Origin: CAWACP01 sp963832965
GTDB lineage: Bacteria; Acidobacteriota; Terriglobia; Bryobacterales; Bryobacteraceae
Assembly: GCA_963832965.1 (NCBI GenBank)
Contig: CAWHVW010000005.1
Span: 310,001 to 374,000, forward strand
Reading direction: 5' to 3'
Length of the DNA stretch: 64,000 bases
Shown here: piece by piece, positions 52,809-62,300 of the stretch
How the letters are laid out: each line of letters opens with the position of its first letter
Numbering within the stretch: position 1 is the first letter of the stretch
Notes under the pieces: generated by a model
Told to the model about the DNA's origin: nothing
Database searches by the model: none
What the model saw: only the letters and a program-made list of their open reading frames with translations
Program-made: the position numbers and the translations under genes

Positions 52809-53491
52809 GGCGATGGCTCCTGTTCCAGCGCCGCCGCCAGTTTCTCCAGCGAGAAATCCGGCGACTGGCACATCTCGATCAGCGCGGCTTCGTGGGCGCT
52901 AATCCCGGCAACTGCCGCGGGCAGGAGATCGGCGATTTCGGGGGGAATAATCTGCACCCCATGCCGGTCGCCGTGCAGCAGGTCGCCGGGCGCGATCCGC
53001 AGCCCGCCGATTTCCACCGGCTCTCCGAAATCGACGACGTGCGCGTAAGAATGCGAAACGCTGACACCGCTGGCGAAACACGGGAACCGCATCTTTCCGA
53101 GGGCCTCCACATCTCGAATGGTACCGTTGCTCACATACGCTACGCAGCCCAGGGCGTGCCCGATGCGCGCGTGGATCTCGCCCACGAAGCCCCCGGTTCC
53201 TGGCATGCGATCCATTTCCGCCATCACCAGGATCCGTGGAGCGGGCAGCGTGGCCACGTAACGCCACCAGTCGATGCGCTGGTAATAACAGAGGTCGGTG
53301 ATGGGCGGCGCGCTGCTGCGAATGCGCCCGGTCACTGCGTATCCGGCTACCGGCCCAAGGTCCGGGAACATGCATCGCGCCGTTCCCTGAATGTAACCTT
53401 CGTTGCGCATACGCACCTGAAAGGTCTCAATCGCGTTTGAGACGGTGCAGGTGTCCGTTCGCTGGAGAAACTCGAGGATTTCCCGATTCAC
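52784..53491 (-). CDS. RraA/HMG-aldolase superfamily protein
   Basis: This 235-residue protein starts at GTG 53491. It shows the family hallmarks CTVSNAIETF, GEIHARIGHALGCVAYVSNGTIRDVEAL and APGDLLHGDRHGVQIIP. Members include 4-hydroxy-4-methyl-2-oxoglutarate aldolases, oxaloacetate decarboxylases and RraA, the RNase E regulator. The extra length relative to E. coli RraA (161 residues) and the R-D pair in NGTIRD favour an enzyme. The N-terminus begins MNREILEFLQ. The pairing with a histidine kinase is not explained by either known role. Confidence 0.85.
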   Translation of the reverse strand: MNREILEFLQRTDTCTVSNAIETFQVRMRNEGYIQGTARCMFPDLGPVAGYAVTGRIRSSAPPITDLCYYQRIDWWRYVATLPAPRILVMAEMDRMPGTGGFVGEIHARIGHALGCVAYVSNGTIRDVEALGKMRFPCFASGVSVSHSYAHVVDFGEPVEIGGLRIAPGDLLHGDRHGVQIIPPEIADLLPAAVAGISAHEAALIEMCQSPDFSLEKLAAALEQEPSPWRPPGRR

Positions 53492-53604
53492 GGTTGCAGT
53501 ATGCGCCTGCCGCGAAGTGGCGGGAATACAGCCCGGACACGATTTTCGAGAAACTTTGGCGGTAGCGGATCAACCGCGGCCCGCGGACCGCTATAGTGCT
53601 TAGT

Positions 53605-54252
53605 GTGGGTGTTCGTGTGCTGATCGCCGACGATCACGCGCTGATTCGCAGCGGGTTGCGCGCGCTGCTGGAGCGCGATGGCGAGTTCCAGGTAATCGCC
53701 GAGGCTGCCGACGGATACGAGGCCATTGAGCTTGCCGTCCGGCACAAGCCCGATGTCGTCCTGCTCGATGTCGGGATGCCGCGGCTCAGCGGCACCGATG
53801 CCGCGCAACAGATTGCCGAAAAGGTCCCCGCCGCGCGCATGGTCATCGTCAGCATGCATTCCGACGAAGGGTATGTCCTTCGCGCGCTAAAAGCCGGCGC
53901 CCGCGGGTATCTCCTGAAGGCCTCGCCGGAGGCCGACGTGCTGGCCGCCATTCGCGCCGTGGCCGCGGGCAACGCCTACTTCAGCCCCAGCATCACCAGA
54001 ATGCTCATGGAAGAGTACGTCGCCGAGGCGCGCCGCCGCGGGGTGGAGGACAGTTACGATCTTCTGAGTCTCCGCGAGAAGGAAGTCTGCCAGTTGCTCG
54101 CTTCCGGGAAGAGCAACCGGGATATCGCCGAACTGCTGCACATCAGTCTCGCCACCGTGGAGACGCACCGCAACAACATTTTTCAAAAACTCCACCTGCA
54201 CAATCTCCCCGAACTGATCCTCTACGCGGTTCGCAAGGGCCTGATCCGCTGA
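53605..54252 (+). CDS. NarL/FixJ-family response regulator
   Basis: This 215-residue regulator has a receiver with VLIADDHALIRSGL (acidic pair), phosphoacceptor Asp in VVLLDVGMP, Ser in VIVSMHSD and Lys in YLLKAS. A LuxR HTH reads LSLREKEVCQLLASGKSNRDIAELLHISLATVETHRNNI. GTG codons at 53596 and 53605 are possible starts; TATAGT (53592-53597) ends 7 bases before 53605. It is divergent from RraA/kinase and is its probable cognate regulator. Confidence 0.9.
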   Translation: MGVRVLIADDHALIRSGLRALLERDGEFQVIAEAADGYEAIELAVRHKPDVVLLDVGMPRLSGTDAAQQIAEKVPAARMVIVSMHSDEGYVLRALKAGARGYLLKASPEADVLAAIRAVAAGNAYFSPSITRMLMEEYVAEARRRGVEDSYDLLSLREKEVCQLLASGKSNRDIAELLHISLATVETHRNNIFQKLHLHNLPELILYAVRKGLIR

Positions 54253-54268
54253 GCACCTTGGTTGTTCT

Positions 54269-54290
54269 GAACCGCGACGGAACGGAGCGG
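54269..54290. repeat. Dispersed repeat family A, copy 6
   Basis: GAACCGCGACGGAACGGAGC followed by GG begins 17 bases after the regulator stop. The remaining 180 bp up to the convergent hydrolase gene (54291-54470) contains no recognisable gene or site. Confidence 0.7.
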
Positions 54291-54470
54291 GCCTCGTATC
54301 GAAGATCGATCTCGCAGCGCCCACTACCGGGCGTAACCGAGCCGTCCCCGCGAGTCCAACCCAGGTTCGTCACTGAAGCTGTGGGTGCCCACCGTCTTGG
54401 GAATATACGGGCCAACGGTGCTCACGGGACTCTTCCGGCCCAGGGCCCTTCATTCTGTTTGGCGGCGCGC

Positions 54471-55259
54471 CTAACATCCCGCAGGTTCGAAGAACCGCAG
54501 CAGTTCGGAGGCAACGCCCTCCGGATTGTTCAAGGGAATGAAGTGCCCGGACTCCAGGGTGACCATCCTGCAATTCGGGATCAGTGCGGAGGCTCGCATT
54601 GCGAAAGACCGCGGCACCGCCTGATCGCGCGAACCCTGAAAGACTACAGTCGACATGGGGAGCTGTGGCAGGAAACCAGGCACATCGGCCAGCACCTGGA
54701 CCGGATTCCCCCACCGCAGAAGCGACATCAAGCGCCAGGCGCCTTGAAAGCCGGAAAATGGCGCGTGAAAGTCCTCGATGATCCCATCCAGGTCCTCACC
54801 ACGTCCGCCCACCGCGGCGCGCATGACAATCCGCCAGAACGCCGGATTTACCAGCGGCGCCAGCATCTCGCCGATCCAGGGTACCCTCAGCAGCCGAAAT
54901 AACCAGAACGGCTTCAGGTCCGGAAACAGCGCCGGCGACAACAGCGCCAGTCGTCCCACCCGATCTGGAAACTGATGAGCGTAGTAAACCGCGATAGCGC
55001 TCCCCGCATCGTGCCCCACCAGGTGCCACTTGTCAATGTTGTGCTGAATCCGCAGTTCTTCGATATGATCGGCGAGTACCTGCAATTCCCCGAGCCGGTG
55101 CGCGGCCTTCGGGCTTCGCCCCAATCCGGGCAAATCGACCGCCAGGCAATTGTAGCTGCCCGCCAATTGGTCGATCACTCTGCTCCAGATCCGGTTGCTG
55201 GTCGGTATCCCGTGGATGAAGAGAACGGCGTGGCCGGACCCGCGCGATAGAAGGTACAT
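54471..55259 (-). CDS. Alpha/beta hydrolase with Asp nucleophile (epoxide hydrolase/haloalkane dehalogenase superfamily)
   Basis: This 262-residue hydrolase has the oxyanion motif FIHGIPTSNRIWSRVI, nucleophile elbow VGHDAGSA (Asp in the nucleophile position), DLPGLGRSP and the catalytic His in LESGHFIPLN. HGxPTS plus GHDxG places it in the epoxide hydrolase/haloalkane dehalogenase branch. The residues that bind halide in dehalogenases (Asn in HGNP, Trp in GHDW) are Ile and Ala here, arguing against dehalogenation. The ATG at 55259 lies 2 bases after the preceding gene's stop, with AGGA upstream, so the two genes form an operon. Confidence 0.82.
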   Translation of the reverse strand: MYLLSRGSGHAVLFIHGIPTSNRIWSRVIDQLAGSYNCLAVDLPGLGRSPKAAHRLGELQVLADHIEELRIQHNIDKWHLVGHDAGSAIAVYYAHQFPDRVGRLALLSPALFPDLKPFWLFRLLRVPWIGEMLAPLVNPAFWRIVMRAAVGGRGEDLDGIIEDFHAPFSGFQGAWRLMSLLRWGNPVQVLADVPGFLPQLPMSTVVFQGSRDQAVPRSFAMRASALIPNCRMVTLESGHFIPLNNPEGVASELLRFFEPAGC

Positions 55260-55261
55260 GT

Positions 55262-56563
55262 TTAGTTTTCCTGATAGCCGGGTCTCATCGAACCTTGCGT
55301 CCTGCGCATGACCCACGCACACATCCGCAACACGCTCAAGAGCGAAACGAACGCCAGCGTCCTCGCCGTCTTGCGAGGGCGGAACCGCGAATACAGAGTG
55401 TTAGCGCTCCATGCCGCCGACGTATAGATGTCCGCCGCGCGCGCCAGCCCCAGGCGATCCCGCAACGGCCAGTCGTAGACCAGTTTTTCGATCCCGCTAT
55501 TAAAGAACCGTCCCATCTCCCAGACCCGCAGACGATACAGAGCGCAACCCCAGCGCGGCAGCGTCGCCCTCTTTCGCGCGGCCACGATCAACGCCGCGGC
55601 GTCTTCCGCATGCCGCAGGGCGGCACTGACGCCGTTCGAGGTAACCGGATCCACCAGCGAAGCGGCTTCGCCCGCAATGATCCAGTTCGGCCCCGTCACG
55701 CCCTTGTAGCTGCGGCATTGGAATGAGGTCACGTGAACCTCACCCGGCGTCTCCGCCAGCAGCGGCTCAAAACGCGGGAACTTCGCAAGCTGCCCCCGGA
55801 AGATGTCCACCACGGTGAGACCCGCGGCGCGTTCGAGTTTCAAGGATTCGCCTGGAGAGATGCACCCCACGCTCACCGTGCTCGCGGTGATCGGAATCTC
55901 CCAGACCCACTCGAGGTATTTCGCCGGAGTAGCTTCCGAATAAATCGTTGTCCCCTCGCTCGGCGTACCCACCGTGAAATAGGACCACAGCGCAACCTTG
56001 CGCGGTCCGTATTGAGAAAAAGGGAGCCGGAATTCCCGGGCCAGAAGACTCGTCGCGCCTCCGGAACAATCCACGTACCATCGCGCCACATATCGTTCGC
56101 CGTTCGCGGAACGAAGCGCAGCGATTCGGCGCCCGTCCCGTTCCACTGAGACCACCCGATCCTGAACCACTTTGACTCCCAGGCCCTCCACCCGTTCGCG
56201 GAGTTCGCGGTCCAGCCTCAGCCGATCCGCGTGCAAGGTGTTCAACTCCACCTTGTATGGAGCCTCCGCCAGCCAGGGAGACACTGCGTACTGCACCCGC
56301 GACGCGGTGCCCATTTGCAGAGTAACGTGCCGTTTGTAAGTGGAAATATTCGTTAGCAGGTAGTCCCGGGAAAAGCCGAGAGCGTTGAGCAGGTCCGGTG
56401 TCGCCCAATCCAAAGACTCGCCGACGGGTTGACGGTCGCCAGACTCCGGTTCGATACAGGTGACGCGCAAGCCCGCCTTCGCGAGATGCATAGACACCGC
56501 CATACCGGCCATTCCGCCGCCGATCACGATCGCGTCAGGGGTGAGGGAAGCATCGCTGGGCAT
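55262..56563 (-). CDS. FAD-dependent oxidoreductase related to tryptophan-type halogenases
   Basis: This 433-residue flavoprotein has an N-terminal FAD-binding IVIGGGMAGMAVSMHL and CIEPESGDRQPVGESL. The middle carries EWVWEIPI, matching the WxWxIP motif characteristic of flavin-dependent halogenases, and IAGEAASLVDPVTSNGV, the second FAD-binding segment. The lack of a separate flavin reductase nearby is normal for such enzymes. The catalytic lysine of halogenases cannot be confirmed without alignment. Geranylgeranyl reductase-like oxidoreductases are the main alternative. It is followed by the alpha/beta hydrolase gene. Confidence 0.8.
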   Translation of the reverse strand: MPSDASLTPDAIVIGGGMAGMAVSMHLAKAGLRVTCIEPESGDRQPVGESLDWATPDLLNALGFSRDYLLTNISTYKRHVTLQMGTASRVQYAVSPWLAEAPYKVELNTLHADRLRLDRELRERVEGLGVKVVQDRVVSVERDGRRIAALRSANGERYVARWYVDCSGGATSLLAREFRLPFSQYGPRKVALWSYFTVGTPSEGTTIYSEATPAKYLEWVWEIPITASTVSVGCISPGESLKLERAAGLTVVDIFRGQLAKFPRFEPLLAETPGEVHVTSFQCRSYKGVTGPNWIIAGEAASLVDPVTSNGVSAALRHAEDAAALIVAARKRATLPRWGCALYRLRVWEMGRFFNSGIEKLVYDWPLRDRLGLARAADIYTSAAWSANTLYSRFRPRKTARTLAFVSLLSVLRMCAWVMRRTQGSMRPGYQEN

Positions 56564-56752
56564 AGGGATACCGGGTCAGATGGCCCGCAAATCACGCGCA
56601 TGCCGATGCTCCGGGACATGAAACCGGGTCCAACCCCCCTCCTCCTGAAGTGAACTGAAAAAACAGACGTACGGAAGGATCGCATGGAGGCGGAAGCGGG
56701 TCAATAATGTATTGATGCTACGAGCCTCCGGGCGCTGGAGCGGGAGACCGTT
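56564..56752. other. 189-bp spacer without recognised gene
   Basis: The spacer lies upstream of the flavoprotein and downstream of the RnfD-like gene, both on the minus strand. A TATCCC-like hexamer near 56567 is too close to the ATG to be the promoter. Short inverted repeat GACCG-TTTCAGG-CGGTC (about 56746-56762) straddles the RnfD-like stop and has no T-run. Confidence 0.4.
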
Positions 56753-57577
56753 TCAGGCGGTCGTGCTGATGCGTTGCGGAGCGTTCTTGGACGTCCGCCA
56801 GATCTCAATCGCCATGGCCGCCGGACCCACTATGGCCAGTGCATAGAACGGCGCGTCCACATTATGCGCCAGCCGCAGGATGGTTTCCACAACGGCCACC
56901 AGAAACACCACCAGACACTGCGCCCACTTCGGTTTCACTGTGGTCTTGGGGTCGGTGATCATGAAGAAAATAAAAAGCTGGTACATCGGCCCGGTAATGG
57001 GCGCCACTTCAGCCAGCAGCGGGTGCCCCGTGATCGCGCTGCGCAGCGCCGCCAGAGCGAGGAATGAGACCACGTAGGTGAAAGTAATGTGGAATCGCCG
57101 CACCCGGTAAACGATCAGCGCGCCCAGAATCCAAACCACCACCATGGGCCAGACGTTGTTGCCCCACTGGATGCTCAGCGTGGCCACATACTCGGGCGCC
57201 AGAAGAAGAATGGCGGAAATGCCGAAATTCGAAGGGTTCCAAAGGTGGCGTCCCTTCCAGCGCAAAACATACTTGGAGGTGATGGAAAGCGCCGCGCAGA
57301 GTGCGTATGGCCAGAATTCCGGGGAACGAACCAGAATGCCCACGCTGATGCCGGTAATGTAGGCGCTCGCCAGATTCGGGAATTTTCCGAACACCAGCCG
57401 CCCCAGTACCAGATCGAAGAGCATGCTGGTGGCGATGGCCAGCGCCGTGCGCGAAAAGCTCTCCAGCACGCCGAAGGAGACCTGGCTGACCAGCAGGATC
57501 GTCGTGATCAACAGCGGCGCGAGATAGCGGTTCTCCGGGCTGAAGAATCGCCCGATGGCCGTAGTGGGCCGGTTCAT
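56753..57577 (-). CDS. Stand-alone NqrB/RnfD-like membrane protein
   Basis: This 274-residue protein has about nine helices. It resembles NqrB/RnfD, with LFDLVLGRLVFGKFPNLASAYITG, SKYVLRWKGRHLWNPSNFGI and PITGPMYQLFIFFMITDPKTT. NqrB and RnfD carry covalently bound FMN on the Thr of an SGAT-type motif; that motif is absent here. No other Nqr or Rnf subunit is in the window. The start overlaps the CRTAC1 stop as ATGA, so it is coupled to that surface protein and is unlikely to be part of an ordinary Rnf complex. Confidence 0.82.
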   Translation of the reverse strand: MNRPTTAIGRFFSPENRYLAPLLITTILLVSQVSFGVLESFSRTALAIATSMLFDLVLGRLVFGKFPNLASAYITGISVGILVRSPEFWPYALCAALSITSKYVLRWKGRHLWNPSNFGISAILLLAPEYVATLSIQWGNNVWPMVVVWILGALIVYRVRRFHITFTYVVSFLALAALRSAITGHPLLAEVAPITGPMYQLFIFFMITDPKTTVKPKWAQCLVVFLVAVVETILRLAHNVDAPFYALAIVGPAAMAIEIWRTSKNAPQRISTTA

Positions 57578-59373
57578 AACGGCTCCTGAATTTTGTGAAT
57601 CTCATCCACGGCCGGCGCCGGGATCGTCTGCTTTTCTCCGGATGGCCAGCGAATTTCCACGCGATCCACCGCCGCGGCCGTGCCCAGGCCGAAATGCAAC
57701 CGCCGCCCGTTCTGCGCGCAGAATCCGCTGCCGCCGGATACTTCCTGAAGCTGCCGGTGGCCATTCCAGAAAACGGTCGCCTCTGCTCCGATTGCGCTGC
57801 GATTGCTGCGCTGGCCTTCCAGTTCGAACTCGATCCAATGCCTTCCGGGCGCTACCGTATTCTTGTACAGCAGCAGCGGCGCCCGCTGGCTGGCCACCAC
57901 CACGTCCAGTACGCCGCGATTCCCGAAATCGGCCATGGCCACGGATCGGCCGTCGTAGACATCGGTGACACCCACCATCTGAGCCACTTCCTGAAACTGG
58001 CCCGCGCCGTCGTTCACCCAGACGTGTTTGTGCTGGTACCCGGCCAGCGAGCGGCCATCGAGCGGCGGCCAGTTCGCCGCGTCGGAGATGATCGCCTCGT
58101 TGCCTCCCGCCACTTTCGAGTAATCGTACCAGTAACTGCGATTCTGATCGAGCGATACGTTGCCATTGGTAAGGAATAAGTCCAGAAAACCGTCATTATT
58201 CAAATCGCCGAACTGCGCGCCAAAACTCCATCCACCCAGTTCCACGCCCATGGCGTTGGCCATGTTCTCGTAGGCGACATTCTCGAGAGATGTCCCCGGC
58301 TTGGGCACCCACAGATTATTCCCCTGCACAAGAACGCCTTCCTCGGAGATATTCGAAACGTAGATTGCCTGGTGCCCGGTGTCCAGAATGTCCCCGACGG
58401 AGGCGCTCATGCCGCTCTTGGGCGCGTATCCCACTCCCGATTCCTTCCCGGCTTCGCGAAATCTCTTGCCGCCCTCGTTCAGATAGAGCTCGGACACCCC
58501 ATAATCATTGGACAGGAACAGATCCGGGTAACCGGTGCCGCGCAAATCGGCCGCGACCGCAGCCAGCGTCCACCGCCTCGAACTGATGCCCATTTTCGCG
58601 GACACTTCCTCAAAACGCCCTCCGCCCAGGTTGTGGAACAGGTACTTGCGCCCGCCATTCGTGGCGTACTCGAAGCTGTTGGGCATGATCTTCGTGGTCT
58701 TGAGATGCCAGAGGTCCACATCCTCCGGATAGTAACCACCCAGAAAGAGATCGAGCTTCCCGTCATTGTCGTAGTCGAACCACAGGGCGCTGTTGGCGTT
58801 TACCCAGTTGGGCAAACCAGCCTGCTCAGTTACTCGGGTGAAGTGTTTTCCGCCGTCGTTATGGAATAACTCAGGCTTGCCCCACTTATAGATAAAGACG
58901 TCTTCGTAGCCGTCGTTATCATAATCGCCCCACACCGCTCCCATCGAAACGCCCGTGCCCGGTTGATTCACGTCGGCGAGGCCCACCTCTTCGGCCACGT
59001 CTCGGAACATTCCGTTTCCGAGATTCTTATAGAGAGCGTTGTGACTGCCCACGGCGCTGTTGACAACGTAGATATCGTCCAGGCCGTCGCGGTCGAAATC
59101 CACAATCGAGACCGCCGCGCCCATCGATGCCACCTGTTCCATGATGTGGCTGAGCTTCACATCCAGGGCGGGCGCCTTGTGAACAAAATCGATACCGGAC
59201 GCCTTCGCGGATTCCTGAAAGTGAAATCCATACCGCGCCAGGGCCGTTGCGGCGCCGCCCGTTTCCGCCCCGCCGCTCCGTTTCTCAAGGCGTTTGTATA
59301 CCAGCGGGAAGGCCAGCAGTGCGAGGAACAAAAGCGCCAGGGCCACGCGAACGAACGGACTTCTTACTTCCAC
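57574..59373 (-). CDS. CRTAC1-family protein (FG-GAP/VCBS repeats plus ASPIC/UnbV)
   Basis: This 599-residue protein has a single N-terminal membrane anchor (VALALLFLALLAFPLVY). A seven-bladed FG-GAP propeller follows, with repeated Ca-binding loops (DFDRDGLDDIYV, DYDNDGYEDVFI, DYDNDGKLDLFL, DLNNDGFLDLFL). The C-terminal ASPIC/UnbV domain reads IGAEATVFWNGHRQLQEVSGGSGFCAQNGRRLHFGLG. Such proteins are extracytoplasmic and their function is not known. It overlaps the upstream lipoprotein gene by 10 bp and the NqrB/RnfD-like gene by 4 bp. Confidence 0.92.
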   Translation of the reverse strand: MEVRSPFVRVALALLFLALLAFPLVYKRLEKRSGGAETGGAATALARYGFHFQESAKASGIDFVHKAPALDVKLSHIMEQVASMGAAVSIVDFDRDGLDDIYVVNSAVGSHNALYKNLGNGMFRDVAEEVGLADVNQPGTGVSMGAVWGDYDNDGYEDVFIYKWGKPELFHNDGGKHFTRVTEQAGLPNWVNANSALWFDYDNDGKLDLFLGGYYPEDVDLWHLKTTKIMPNSFEYATNGGRKYLFHNLGGGRFEEVSAKMGISSRRWTLAAVAADLRGTGYPDLFLSNDYGVSELYLNEGGKRFREAGKESGVGYAPKSGMSASVGDILDTGHQAIYVSNISEEGVLVQGNNLWVPKPGTSLENVAYENMANAMGVELGGWSFGAQFGDLNNDGFLDLFLTNGNVSLDQNRSYWYDYSKVAGGNEAIISDAANWPPLDGRSLAGYQHKHVWVNDGAGQFQEVAQMVGVTDVYDGRSVAMADFGNRGVLDVVVASQRAPLLLYKNTVAPGRHWIEFELEGQRSNRSAIGAEATVFWNGHRQLQEVSGGSGFCAQNGRRLHFGLGTAAAVDRVEIRWPSGEKQTIPAPAVDEIHKIQEPL

Positions 59374-62300
59374 AAGGCACTCCTGAACTCATCGGGCGCC
59401 ACATAGCGAGTTTGGAAAATCTGCCAGTCGGCGGGATGTTTTCTGTATTCCGGATCGTCTTCAAGACGCCCGGGTGGCGTCGAGTAGCTTCTCATCCCAT
59501 GCCAGGGCAGCGGCAATACCGTCCGCGAGAACGCGGAGTTATAGTCGCCATCCTTGATCCATCCATCGCCGATCATAATGAAGTCCCGCACCCATCCGGC
59601 CGGAGGCGCCGGCGCCGCCGCGAATCGTAGCCGCACCTCGTCGCCCGATCCCATAATCACGTAGCGGTCATCCACGTTTTGCAGTAACTCACGAACGTCG
59701 CCGTATCGCGTATAGTAACCCTCAAGCGCCTCCCACTTATTCCCGGTTCCTTCCAGCCGGTTGTAGTCGGGTGTTTCCGGCGACGAAGCGCTCGCGGCAT
59801 CCATCTCCGAAAAGCCGCGCCATCGCAGTTCGGCGGAAAGCAGAGGAAGCGGCTCCGTCCTCGTGAGGTCATTCGACAAACCCGGCGCCCACGCCATCCG
59901 GTCCCAGAAGATCTCCATGTTGGTGGCCAGCCGGAATCTCCTCGGCGCGTTCGGTCGGAACAGACCCGTTAGATCCACCACCATGGTCTTCATTTTGCTG
60001 GCGGGATATCCGAGGTTCGAGCGCGCCACCACCCACCGGCCCCTCGCGTCCCGTACCTCGATGCGCAATCCTTGTTCCCTGGCCCCGTTTCCCTGCGACA
60101 TCGCCAGATCGATGCTGGCGTCGGTCGGATGCATCCAGCCGTCGCCGATCAGATACAGCGGGCCGTTGCGTGGAGCATCGTCGGGAAGCTCCATCTCCAC
60201 CCAATGATCGCGAGTGACGCCCTGAAACCGGCCGCGTCCGAAAGTGTCGAGATAGTTCTGGTCGACGTTGCGCACGATCGCACTGACGTCGTTGCCAACG
60301 TCATCGACAACCCTGCGGAACGGCCGCGGCGTGGCCACCGTGTAAAGCTTCGCGGCCGGCGTCAGCGGGAAGCGCTCATCGCTGTAGATCTCCGTGCCGG
60401 TCGGATGATCCACCGCCAGCAATGAATACGAATCGATGTAATATGACTCCCACAGCTCGTCCGTCACCCGAAGGTCATAATAACCGTCGCGCGGGTGGAT
60501 CTGGCTCCCCGGAAGTTTGTACCATTCCTCGGTTCGCGGAATGTCCTCGCCAAGCCCCGTTCCCAGCGGAGCGGTGTCTTTCACAAAGCTCATTCGCCGG
60601 CCGTCCCATGCAAACAGCGACGGGCACGAACCCTTCAACCGCTGCGCCGCCAGCACCGTCTGGTCCGCCTTCAGTTCAAACTCCACCTGCAGCAATCCGT
60701 TCGGCCACAGAATGCGCGCGACATCGGTCCCGTCATGCTCGCCCAGGCCGAAGTGCACCACGGGCGCATCGATGATTTCTTTCTCCGTCAGCATTCCCGT
60801 TCGTATTTCAATCTCGCCGCCCAGCCCGAACGAGTTGATGCGCTGGTCACCGTAGACGCTGGCGGCGCGCAGGCGAAGCGATTGCCACCGGTAATGCTTC
60901 GTTCCATGATTGATCAATCTGACCGGCGCGCCCTCGGAAGAAAGGCCGATCAAATCAAGCCGTCCATCGTCCGTGTCCATCACGGCGGGCGCGGCAATCG
61001 CCGGAACGTTCGTCAGACGCGTGAATCCGTGCTCGCCGCTCAGGAACACCTGCCCATCGCCCACCAGCAGATCGACGCTGCCGTTGTTGTCGAAATCGGC
61101 CACGGCGAGGGTTGCGCTTCCAGTGGCATTCGTCTTCGCCAGCACCAGGCCGTCGGACAATCGAACAACGGAGCCATCGTTCTTCCACACAATGAAATCG
61201 AGCAGGCCATTACGATCCACGTCTCCGGCCGTTACGGCCCGCACTCCTTGCGCGGAGGCGCCGGCGTGAAATTGTCCCCGCCTGTCATTCATGAACACGC
61301 TCAGATGGCCATCCTGGCCCACCATCGCCACGTCGGGCGCGCCCAGGCCCGCGATATCGGCCTCTGCGAACGCTACGGCGCCAATCGGTCCGTTGAATGG
61401 ATGGATCGCCGCGAAAGTCCCATCGCCGTTGTTGCGCAGAACCAACGGAGCAGCGCCAGTCACGCCAAGCACGATGTCCAGATCGCCGTCGAGATCGAAG
61501 TCAAACGGCCATGCCCCGGTGTAAGATCCGTTGAGGATCTCTTTCGGAAGACGCGTGCGGGCGGTGACGTCGGTAAAGTGCGCTGGGCTCTCCTGCTGAA
61601 AAATACGCACGCCCGCCGGGCCAGCCACCACCAGATCGTTCCGGAAGTCGGAATTCAAATCGGCTATGGCCACCCCGTTTCGGCCGACGGGCCCGGTCCT
61701 GAGTGTCGCGCCGCCCACGATGTGGATGCCCTCGCCGTCGGACCAAAGCACGGACTGCTTGCCGCTGCCATCCAGATAAATGGTGCGCACCCATTCCACG
61801 TGTCCTCCCGGCACGCCCGCCAGCGGTTGTGGCTCGAAGCTCGTCCCGAAGTCCGGTGGCGCGGGTTCTGAACTGGGCGACGGCAATTTCATGAATTTCG
61901 TAAACGGTTCACCGGCCGATGCCGGCGGAGTCTTCACCGCGTCCGCGCTCTGCCGGTAAGAAGGGACGCGCAACAGCACGTTTCTCAGAAACGCCACGCG
62001 CAGTGCGGCGTCCCGAGGATTGGGGCCAAGCGCCGCCTCTTCGAGGGCCTTCATTTGCTGCCGTACTTCATCAGGCCACGAGGAAGATTCCCGCGAGAGC
62101 GCCGCCACTGCCGGCTTCAGCGTTGCGCTATCGCCCGTTTTCGCGGCCAGACGGGCAACTTCCAGCAGCACCGCCGGATTGTCCGGCTGCCGGTCCAGTA
62201 TCTTCTTCAGGAATGGAAGCGCGTCGGCATCGCCGCCGCCGGCCTGCCGCTCGGTTTCCTCCGCCAGCGAATAGAGCGCCTTGACGTTGGTCTCATCAAG

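Noticed and set aside
54471..55259. Direct annotation as haloalkane dehalogenase
   Set aside because: Although HGxPTS and GHDxG match, the halide-binding Asn and Trp are Ile and Ala, so only the superfamily is claimed.
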